Assembly: GCA_963576725.1 (NCBI GenBank)
Contig: OY755252.1
Location: 27,238,722 to 27,302,721 of the forward strand
Direction of reading: 5' to 3'
From: Azorinus chamasolen
Lineage: Eukaryota; Mollusca; Bivalvia; Cardiida; Solecurtidae
DNA length: 64,000 nt
Below the pieces are notes generated by a model, which was given only the letters and a program-made list of their open reading frames with translations, ran no database searches and was not told where the DNA came from. A program made the position numbers and the translations under genes. Shown piece after piece: positions 51,401-63,400 of this stretch (its first letter is position 1; each line of letters begins with the position of its first letter).

Positions 51401-54400
51401 GTCAAAGTCAAGGCCAGGAGGGCAAAAAAGTGGGCATGATCATACCAAGTATTGAAGTCCTAAGCCTATTGGTTTCAATAATATAGGCATTTAAAGATTT
51501 TTTCAAAAGTTGGGCGAAGGTCACGGTCAAGGTCAGAAGGGCAAACGATAATATTGTTGGAAAAGTCTTAACACAAGAAAGTTGCATACCAAGTATGGAA
51601 GCCCTAGGTATATTGGTTCAGATACTATAGGCATTTAAAGATTTTTGAAAAAGTAGGTGAAGGTCAATGTCAGAAGGGCAAAAATGTTGGCATGGTCGGA
51701 AGGGTCTCGACAATATGAACCCTCTCACCAAAGTTCAGCATCATAGCACAAATATTAAGCTTTATACCAACCCGTCCAATAAACTTTAACCTGGTGATTT
51801 TTGGCCCCACAAAAGTCCAAAACATGTCAAAAATTGATAAAATCGAATAATATTTTTAATGTTTAACTTCATAGCAGCAATATTTGACCTCAAATGAACT
51901 TCCATACAAAATGTCAGCATCCTAGTACAAATATTAAGCTTTAAAACAACCTGTCCAAAAACTTTAACCTGGTGATTTGTGGCCAAAAGGACTAAGTCCA
52001 AAACATGTCAAAAATGGATAAAATTGAAAAATATTTTTAATGTTTAACTTCATAACAGCAATACGCTCACGCTCACGATCACGCTCACGCTCACGCCGGG
52101 GGTATAGCATAAGCTCTACTGTTCTACGAACAGGCGAGCTAAAAACCATAAATAACCATACAGTAAAACCACTCTATAACGGCCACTAAATTGTGTTAAT
52201 TACTTGGGTATTTAGGGCAGGTGGCTGCTTAAAGCAAGGTGAAAGTAGAACAGAACGCTCCTATTGGAGCGTTCTGTTTTACTTTCACCTTGTTTTAAAC
52301 AGCCACCTGCCTTTAGCAGAAAATACTTGCTTAATTGAGTGGCCGTTATAGAGGTTTTACTGTAGTATATAAATGGTAAATGTTAAAATGTTTTATTTAC
52401 CCACCTAACTCATGGATGTGTCTTCTCATTAGAGTCATCCTGAATAGATGATTCTGATGAGTAGTCTTGTCATGGAGTACGGTGGAGGGAAGGAGTAGAA
52501 CAATTGTAAATATTCTGTGCACTCCTGGCATCTTGGAAATTTATTATTTGCATGTTGCAAGGGAAGTAACTCACACTTCATTATGTTTCGGATCTGTATG
52601 AGTTATTTCCCTTTTTATCTTTATGTATTATTATTCAGGTGCATTATGAAGTTTATAACACTTTGTTACGTTATGAGGCCTAAATAATTACATTAAATGA
52701 TACAAGGTAATGTACCAAATTGTTGGAAATAGAAATTCATTCCAGCTGGAAACCTCTCTTAACCAGAAGGTTCACTTGTCCCCAACAGTGTCCGCTTTAG
52801 AGAGGTGTATTGTATTGTAACGTGCAAACCGAGAGAACCAGCAACAACAAACCCTGTCGGTGCAAAGCTTAAGCTCACATCAAGAGATGTTTGTTGCGCT
52901 ATATATATACATCCACTTCCCAAGATACAATGATCTTGTAAGCCTCATTTGCATAATTACCAACGTTCTACGAACGTTACAATATTGATGCCAGAATGAT
53001 TGACCTTGTTCACAATGTTTTCTCTAATCATGCCTGCTCCTTATGTGACATTTCAAATTAACCGCATCAGCAGCATAGGATTTATAGACAGGATCAGGAA
53101 ATATTAAAAGGGAAATGCCTAAAATAATATTGCAATTAGGGCTATGGACCTTGTGTATGTCAATACATCTCATCATATCTTTTCTATATGTGCAGTTCAA
53201 TCGAATGCATCAGTATAACTGGGGTAATTGGCCGGAAAAGAAGTTATGAACAAGAGTACCACATACGGTACATAATACGCCCACTTGCAAACTTTCTCCG
53301 ATTCAACATGCCTTATAAGTGTTGACATCTTCTAATCTGTGCATCAGATCTTGATTTCCATATTAATGGAAAAGTAGTAAAGTCAAGCAGGCAAAGCCAC
53401 ATGCAAGACGCAACCACCACCAAAACACCGATAGACGGCATGACACACACACACAACCACACACCCAAACGCACGCACACACACACACACGAAATGAACA
53501 CAGAAAACACCAAAAGAGACACAAGAACCAGGGACAAACGTTCCACAACATGAACAAACCACAAGCACAAAGACGCAAGGCAAACACAAGGAAGGGTGGC
53601 AAAGAGAGTATCGCCTTGGCACGGTCAGCAGCAAAAACACCACTGGGGGTTTAAACCGGTTTACGGACGTCCTAACCTCGCACTTCTCTCAAAGTCACCC
53701 TAGCTTTACAAATATTGTAAATAAAGGTATCCCCGCTGGACTTACCCACAACATAGACGACGGTGAACACAGGACAACATGTAAAACATAGCATAATAAC
53801 TGTGACAATCCGTCAAATATGTACTCAATGACTTTGCTGAAGTCAGAGCACCTGCAGGTAAGCCGTTAAGGGCACGACAGGGAAAAAATAATACATGAGT
53901 CTGGTAAGCTCCTCCTGTATCCAAGTTTAAGAGTATACCATCATAGAGTACTACCCTCGGCCTGTCATCGCGCAAGCAAAGAGGGAAGCGTAGCTACCGA
54001 CTGTATAAGGGTTTATAACCAAACATGCAGTGTGTTGCAATATAATAGGATCATAACCTTTCTTTTTAAATGTTTTAATGCGTTTTATAAACAAATCATG
54101 AAAATGGATATGACCCCGAATTTTCCTGAGTTTGTAGATAACATCCCCATAAAATTCTGGTTGAGAAATGCCTTGTCGCAGTAACGTCCGTAGATTGCAA
54201 TTATATTTACTAATGAGAGGTAAATTTCGATAATAAAATTTAGAAAAGGTTTTCCGAAGTTTGTGATATCTGTAACCTTGCTTAAGAAGTTTATCAGTTA
54301 TAACTAAATTACGTCTGTTAAAATCTTCAAGCAAAGAACAGGCTCGGGCAAACCTAATAAGTTGAGAAATATAAACACCATAAGATGTAGAACGTGGCAC

Positions 54401-57400
54401 ATCCCCATCTAGAAAAGGATAATTAACAATTTTAAAATTAAAATCTTCTCTTTTATCGTATACTTTGGACGAAACTTTATCATTTGTAATTGAAAGATTC
54501 AAATCTAAAAATGAAGCATTAATGTCAGATTGATTAGCTTTGTTTAAAGACAGTTCTTTTGGGTAGATTGAAGAAACCATAGTATCAAAATAAGGATTAT
54601 CTAAATTCAAAATATCGTCTAAATACCTTGAAGTTTTATTAAAAGCATTAACAATATCGGTCTGTGTATCAGGTTTTAAGCTAAGCATAAAATCCCTCTC
54701 GTAGCAATACAAAAACAAATCTGCAACAAGAGGGGCACAATTTGTACCCATGGGTATACCAACAACTTGACGATATATGGTATCTCCATAACGCACAAAT
54801 ATATTATCTAAAAGAAAGGTAAGAGATCTACAAACATCAAGGCAAGTCCACATTGTGTAATGTTCAACTTCTGAATTCGAAAAGAATGAACGTTGAACAT
54901 TACAAGCAATGAACATTTTGTTTTCTCTGGCAAAGGTTTTTTCTATTAATTTAATAAGTCTATCCTTTATAAGATGGTGAGGTAGAGTAGTATAGAGTGT
55001 AGAGAAATCATAAGAGCTCAGTAAAGAAATGTTATACTGTTCATTTGCAAGTTTTGTTAAAACATCCTTTGAATTTTTAATGGACCAAAAAACATTAATA
55101 CCAGAATTTTCATATATTTTATCACAGTAACGTTTAACATGTTCTTTGATCGTAGTAAGACAGGATAAGTTGATACTATTTTTTTTAAAAAATGAATATC
55201 TTATTAAATAAAAAAGTTACAGCTAATCCTCACATTTGCATATGTTTGTAAAGTGCCATAAACGGCCATAACTCTGTAAAGACAAACTGAATGAACCTCA
55301 AAATAAACTCAGTTTCAGATTTTGTTGCTTAAACATTTGTGTTAAGTATCATTTATATCATTTTAATAGTTTTCCCAGAAAACAACAGACAAACTAAAAG
55401 TTGGCCGACAAACAAGGAAACAAACACAAAGTTCAAGGACCATAACTTTAGAATAAAATGACATATCAAAAACCCCGCAATATATGTGAAAATTCATATT
55501 AAGGTTGACCTGGCATAGATTTGCATTATGTTTTTAAGGACAAGGACCATAACTCTGAAACAAAAAATCAAATGATCCTCAGAATCAACTCAGCTTCAGA
55601 TCTTGATGCATTAAACATTTGTGTGAAGTTTCATAAATATCTGTCAAATAGTTCTCCCAGAAAACAGCGGACAAACTATTTGCATGTATTTGCATTATTT
55701 TGTAAGTACAAGGGCCATAACTCCGAAACGACAAATCAAATAAACCTCAGAATCGACTCAGCTTCAGATCCTGATGCATTTAACATTTGTGTGAAGTTTC
55801 ATTAATATCTCTCAAATAGCTTTCCCAGAAAACAGCGGGCAAACTATTTGCATGTATTTGCATTATTTTTTAAGGACAATGGCCATACCTCTGAAACAAA
55901 AAATCAAATGAACCTCAGAATCAACTCAGCTTCAGATCTTGTTGCATTAAACATTTGTGTGAAGTTTCATCAATATCTGTCAACTAGTTTTCCCAGAAAA
56001 CAGCGGACAAACTATTTGCATGTATTTGCATTATTTTTTAAGTACAAGGGCCATAACTCCGAAACAAAAATCAAATAAACCTCAGGATCGACTCAGCTTC
56101 AGATCTTGATGCATTTAACATTTGTGTGAAGTTTCGTTAATACCTCTCAAATAGTTTTCCCAGAAAACAGCGAACAAACTATTTGCATGTATTTGCATTA
56201 TTTTTTAAGGACAAGGGCCATAACTCTGAAACGAAAAATCAAATGAACCTCAGAATCAACTCAGCTTCAGATCTTGATGCATTAAACATTTGTGTGAAGT
56301 TTCATTAATATCTGTCAAATAGTTTTCCGAGAAAACAGCGGACAAACAAAATGTTGACGGACGGACGAACGGACGAACGAACGGATGGACGGACAGGGCC
56401 GCGGCATTATACGACCACAATTATTAGCTGGGCGTATAAAAAGGGGAATAACTCCATAAATACTGATCTAAGAGTTATAAACCTTATGCATGACATTTCA
56501 TCTTACCAGGCCTGTTCCATATGTGAAGGTTAAATGCAATGGCATCAGTAAAACTGGAATAATTGGCTGGGCAAAAATGAAAAACGGTATAACTCCAAAA
56601 ATGCTTAGAGTTAGAGTTATGGACCCTGTGCATGGCACTTCCTCTTATCACGCCTGTTTCATATGTGAAGTTTAACTTAATGGCATTAGCAGAATTAATG
56701 GGCCGGACAAATAAATATGAAAAAGGGGGATAACTCTAAAAATACTGATGTTAGAATTAAGAACCTTGGGCGTGCCTCTATCTCTCAACAGGTCTGTTTC
56801 ATATGTGAAGTTTAATTCAAATGTCATCAGTAGAATGTGAGGTACGACCCGGAAAAGAAAAGTGTGATGACGATGACGACAACGAGGACGAGAACGAGGA
56901 AGACGACGCTGATAACAGACACAGCGATCCCTATGTGTCTGCCATACTTCGAAGGCGACATAATAACCATGTTGCATGAATAAACATATTGCATAAATAA
57001 CCATGGTACATAAATAACAATAGCGGATGATTAACCATAGCTGTCTTTAAAAGTAAGAATAACCATAGTACATAAATAACCATAGTACTTAAGTAGCCAT
57101 GGTGGTCTTAAAGGGGAAGTCCCTACATTCGACGCGTTTCAAAAATACCTAAAATATACAAAACCCATTTGTTTATATGCTGAAAAGTAGAATACTACAG
57201 GAAAACCTATAAAGTAAACGTTGAAATGACAAAACATCAATTTTGACGATCCCGGATTTATTACCCGACGTTTCAGTTTTATTCGGGTTGGGTTTTAGTT
57301 TCATAAATTATATGTTCGCGCTAGTCGCGTCTCTCCGACCACTTCAAAGGGAAGCTGTTACGTAAACAATGCAGGGATCGGCAAAACGCGGAAAATTTGA

Positions 57401-60400
57401 ACGGAAAAAGGCCGATAATACTTTGTTGTAGAACACAAATTATACATGTACGTGTTGATGAAAGCGTTTTTTTTGTATCACAGGGGCATTTTTCGATATA
57501 AGTTCAAATTGAAAATCTTCATAATAATTATTCAGCATATATAATAGCAAATACCCAGTTTTATTACATTATTGAAAATATGCGTTCATTGTAGGGAAAC
57601 ATGTCCTTAGTTTCAGACTCATCAGATATCCATGTGGAGAAGGCAAAACGAACATAATATCTGCTGGAATAAGCCACTGACATTGATGGTACACAAATAA
57701 TGCAGACCCTGATCAAACGACTCCTGGAGGAACCCTCTGATATTAGTCTTTGTTGTTTGCCTATGCCGTTTTAAAGTACTGGGCACTAATGGGCTATCAA
57801 TAGGTGATTATTTAATGCAGGTCAACACTGGTGCAAGCTGTACGGTCGCGAATGTTTAGACTTTTCCAAGATAGCGGACGAACAGGAGGCTGAACGGTAA
57901 GCATCACATTTTTACACTTTTTAAACAATGTAGATTTTTCTTTCTGTCTTTTAGTTGGTGTCACAACACAGAATTATAACGCCCGTCAACAGCGGTTTAC
58001 CTCCGAATGGTTCATGTCTGTGTGTAAGGCTCAAAATCTTCTGTAAACAATGCAGAAACCGAAAATCAGAAATCGAATCGAGAAGGAGGTCATATTTTTA
58101 CCAACAACACTAAGCCTTTTCTAACACTGTGGGTATATGCATTTGAGTCCGATATTAACGTTGAGTTAATTAGTTTGAAGCACAAATCTACATTTTGTCT
58201 TTTTGAGAGGGTTGAAAAAATGTCGAGTGTACGGTTTAGCCCGTAGTGGTAAAAGTGCACTGTACGGTTTAGACCCGATCTATTTTGTACGGTTTATACA
58301 CGATTTTCTTACAAGAAGAGGGCCATGAGGCCCTGAAGCGCTCACCTGAGATAACCCCAGGGGTGGGGCCATTTTGACCACAAGAAATCATGTGTACAAC
58401 CTTGGTAGAGAACCACAAGGCAAAGCAGTATGCCATTAATTAAAGGTCTAAGCCATATGGTTTCAGAGAAAAATAATATTTTATATTTTTCCAATGAAAA
58501 ACTGATAAGCCCTGAGGCAGGGCAAAGTTTTGCCCAGTGGTCAGGGTCGTTACATACCAAATATCGAAGGTCTAGGCCTTACAGTTTCAGTAGATTTTTA
58601 AAGATTTTCCAATGAAAAACTGATAAGCCCTTGGGTGGGGCCATTTTTGCCCCCGGGGGTCATAATTTGAACAATATTTGTAGAGGACCATAAGATCATG
58701 CTACATACCAAATATCAAAGGTCTAGGCTTTACAGTTTCAGAGCAGAAGATTTTTAAAGATTTTCCTATGAAAAACTGATAAGCCCTTGGGCGGGGCCAT
58801 TTTTGGCCCGGGGGTCATAATTTGAACAACTTTGTAGAGGACCATAAGATCATGCTACATTCCAAATATCAAAGGTCTATGCCTTACAGTTTCAGTGAAG
58901 AAGATTTTTAAAGAGTTTTTCTATGAAAAACTAATAAGCCATTGGGCGGGGCCATTTTTGGCCCGAGGGTCATAATTTGAACAAACTTTGTAGAGGACCA
59001 TAAGATCATGCTACATACCAAATATCAAATGGTCTAGGCCTTACAGTTTGAGAGAGGAAGATTTCTAAAGATTCTCGTGTGAAAAACTGATAAGCCCTTG
59101 GACGGGGCCATTTTTGGCCCGGGGGTCATAATTTGAACAGTAGTTTTAGAGGACTATTAGATCATGCTACATACCAAATATCAAAGGTCTAGGCCTTACA
59201 GTTTCAGAGAAGAAGATTTTTAAAGATTTTCCTATGAAAAACTGATAATCCCTTGGGCTGGGCCGTTTTTGGCCCGGAGTCATAATTTGAACAATATTTT
59301 TAGAGGACCATTATATCATGCTACATACCAAATATCAAAGGTCTAGGCCTCACAGTTTCAGAGAAGAATATTTTTAAAGATTTTCCTATGAAAAACTGAT
59401 AAGCCCTTGGGCGGGCCATTGTTGGCCCGGGGGTCATAATTTGAACAATCTTTGTAGAGGACCATAAGATCATGCTACATACCAAATATCAAATGTCTAG
59501 GCTTTACAGTTTCAGAGAAGAAGATTTTTAAAGATTTAAAGATATTACCATATATGGAAAAAATGACCACGCCCTGTGGCGGCCATGTTTTTTGCCGGAT
59601 CAAAAGTCTATCAACTGAGAAACATTTTGGTGAAAACTATATTCAAATCGGACAAGTCATTCTAGAGAAGAAGATTTTTCTAGATATTGTGTACAGTTGC
59701 CATGGCAATAAGACCGATAGCCCCACCCACTATCTCTTAACAACTTTTGAAGCACCCACCCACAGTATGTATTTGACCAAGTTTGGTTACAATTGGGCAG
59801 TCGGTTTCAGAGAAGAAGTCGTTTGAAATTGTTGACGGACAGACAGACGGACGGATGTACAGACGGACAGACGACGGACAGACGGACGACGGACACAGGG
59901 GTATCACAATAGCTCACCTTGAGCACTTTGTGCTCTGGTGAGCTAAAAACTACGGTTTAGACACATACAAATACTAACGTTTAATATGCGTCGTAGGTCT
60001 AGATAGTGTAATCCCAACTAAGTAGTGTAGATATTCTTTCACACAATGCCCATTTGCGATTTTGACAGTATATTACAAACAATTAGGATCGAGAACAGAA
60101 GCATAGCATATAATCTGGATCTATACTGGTTAACATTTGAAGACAATGTTATTCTTAAAAAGTTTTGAAGTGAATTGATTATTAAGTTTAACTGTTTGGG
60201 TATTTGGGTAAAAGTGTTTTACCAGTTTCAGTCCTAATGCAAATACAGAACGTCTGAAATTAAGTCAAGCACTGTGTACTGTTATTTTACATTACTTTAC
60301 ATATATTTACAGATTATTTGCCTGTTATTATTGCGAGACAAAGGAAACCATCAGCCACTGTGTAGATGCCAATCCGAGAAATCCAATGAAAATTAGAAGA

Positions 60401-63400
60401 AAAGAGCTATGTCATATATATCGGGAAAGTCGGGGCAACGTACATTACCTTTTAATGTAATACCAGACGTTTTGAAATAAAACAACTAAATAAACTAATT
60501 CTAAATGGTGAACTGCAAACCATTGAAATTCAAGATATTGACGAAGATGTTAGACTTGGCAATTTATTTGGTCCAATAAATATATGTTTTTTTCATTAAC
60601 TTGTTATCCTTTTCTGTTATATAATTATTTCACGTTTATTTTTATGTCACCTTTAAAATGCATGCATGCCCTACGAAATGGCATTTAGACATTCCATACA
60701 GACTCAGCCCAGAGCCGTCATCGCGAAATTGACGAGATATGGACCAAGTGCTAAATTACATCAACTTAACTAAATGCCTGTAAAACATAATCCGAGTGTA
60801 TGTTCTTTTTTTCTGACAGATGATACAGATTAACCAGTATGTTCGCTAAATGAATTTCCGGCATGTCAAAAAACATGTTAAACTTAAAAATCAATTCACT
60901 TCAATCTTTAAAGTAAAACATTGTCATTAAATGTTTAATAACCAGTATATATCCAGGTCATGTTCTACCCATAATTCTATTCTGGTTTTCCAGTTATCTT
61001 ACTGAAAGAATGCAACGTATAATTTTACCTGGTGCCTTCTCTCACTGGACTACTATGAAGTTAGTGTTCCACAAGGATATATATTAGGTCCATTGTTATT
61101 TCTTGTTTTTATAAAAGATATTGTTAGTGACATTGGATGGAACATTCGTTTGTTTGCTTACGACACTAGCTTGTTTAGTGTAGGTATTACTCCCGCACAT
61201 ATGGCAACAAATATCAATAATAATATATTATAAAGACAGAGAAATGGATAGTTGAATTCAATCCTAAGAAGATTGAGTCGTTAATAATCTCGAGAAAAAT
61301 GTCTCATCCGTATATATGCAAGACCATCAAATTCATGAAGTAGATTCACATAGGCATATTGGCGTTCATCTCTCACGTGATCTAACATGGCACTGTCATA
61401 TCGAATATATCGCTACTAAGGCATGGACAAGAATAAATGTCATGCGAAAACTCAATTTCACTTCGGACAGATATTCCATTGAAACAATCTACGTATATTT
61501 CGTGATACCTATTTTAGAATACGATTATACTATATTTGATAACCGTAATGCCAGAGAATCTAACAGTTTTGAAAAAAATCACTTATGAAGCTACCAGTAT
61601 AGTAACTGGGACAACTAAATTGGTTTCTGTTGGTAAATTATTGCATGAAATTGGATGGAAACGCCTTGAAACCAGACGTAAAACACAGACTTATTCTCCT
61701 TTATAAAATGGTGTTTCATTTAACTCCAAAATATCTCACATAATTGGCACCTGAAGTGGCTGGAAGTGTTTCTCAATGAAATTTAAGATTAAGAAACGTT
61801 GATGATATTCAACCTCTGGCCTGTCGCACAACCCATTATAGCAACGCTTTCCTCCCTGCAACAATACAGGAATGGAACAACCTCTCCGAAAATGAAAAAC
61901 AATCTTCTACTCTAAACGCATTCAAAACGTCTTTGAATATCAATCTGCTAACTGTTTCCAAACATTTTATTACCGTGTCAGAAAACAGCAGCTCCTGCAC
62001 AAGAGGCTTCGTACAAACTGCAGTTCCTTGAACCATGACATATTCTCAAAGAACATATCTGACACTGCCTTGTGTACATGTGGCCTCATTGAGAACGCAT
62101 CGCACTTCTTCTTAAGCTGTTGCAAATATACCAACGAAGGAAACCAACGAAGGAAAACAACTTTTTGATGATGTTGCCAGATTCACTACTCCGTCCCTGT
62201 CTGTCTTTCTGTTTGGTGATCTTTTAAATTATAATACAAACATTAGTATACACGAAGCTGTACATCTGTTTATCCAAACCTCAAAACGATTCTAATAAAT
62301 TCGGTAACGCTCACCTTCTTTCGAATGTGCTTGTACTGCTCAGAATCCTAGACCTCTCTACATATATGTGTCAACCTTCGTTTCCTTTTTTTTTGTTTCT
62401 TTATTTATTTTTTTCTTTTATTCTGAAGTATCTTTCTCAAAAAGTTTTTGTATAAACTGATATATCCTGCTTAATTAATTTAATTAGTTTTCAGTACAAT
62501 TAATATAGTACAATAACGGACAGTCATTTCTGCATAAAGCGAGTGCAGTTGTTACGGTGATGGGGGAGAAACACAATAAGCAGTCTTGTTTTCGTTTCCA
62601 TCCTTTTCTTTTCCTTTGTGTTATCATTACAATATTCATGCAAATATTTAAAAATAAAATACGTTTAAACCAATTATATACTGTGCTTCTGATCTCGATC
62701 CTAATTGTTTGTGATATGCTGTCATTATCGCAAACATGCATTGCACGAAGGAAGATACATAATAAATAGTTGGGATTATACTTTGTAGACATACGGCGCA
62801 GATTCAAATGGTAGTATTAGTTTTGTGTCTAAACCGTACAGTTTTTCGAAAGAAAATCGTGGCTGAACCGTACAAAAAACATCGGGTCTAAACCGTACAG
62901 TGCACTTTTACCTCTAATGGCTAAACCGTACATTCGACATTATTTTCAAACGTCTCCAAAAGACAAAATGTAGATCTGTGCCATAAACATTGTAACTCAA
63001 CGTTAATCATCGGGCTCAGATGCATATATCCACAGTGTTAGAAAATGTTTAGCGTAGTTGGTAAGCTTACAATGAGGCAAAATATGACCTCCTTCTCGAT
63101 TCGATTTCTGACTTTCAGTTTCTGCAAAGTTTACCGAAGATTTTGAGCCTTACACACAGACATGAACCATAAGGGGGTACGCCGCTGTTGACGGGCGTTA
63201 TAATTCTGTGTTATGGCACCAATTAAATGACTGAAAGAAAAATCTACATAGATGATGATAGTTTAAACAGTGTAAAAATGTGATGCTTACTTTTCAGCCT
63301 CCGTTTTGTCCGCCAGCTTAGAAAAGTCTAAACATTTGCGGCCGTACAGCTTGCACCACAGTGGTCAAACGTAATGCAAAAAGGAGCTTCCTCTAAGATA

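Larger units (their letters stand above)
57827..63362. mobile_element. 5.5-kb element with ~570-bp terminal inverted repeats
   Basis: The left end ACTGGTGCAAGCTGTACGG is matched in inverted orientation at the right end (63362 leftwards: ACTGTGGTGCAAGCTGTACG). Similarity of roughly 85% continues for about 480 bp to 58307, and after a later insertion to about 60045, against 62766-63362. GGTCAAC (57820-57826) and GGTCAAA (63363-63369) flank it as an imperfect target duplication. Each TIR has four TACGGTTTAGAC-type motifs near its inner end. The interior holds a decayed LINE and an unexplained open segment. No transposase is recognised, so the superfamily is open. Confidence 0.75.

Noticed and set aside
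59554..59826. 90-codon plus frame MEKMTTPCGGHVFC
   Set aside because: Part of the Helentron-like element before its microsatellite; similar frames recur in the tandem units and no domain is seen.
62484..62807. Open frames of 107 and 70 codons on opposite strands
   Set aside because: AT-rich chance frames inside the long-TIR element, without motif.
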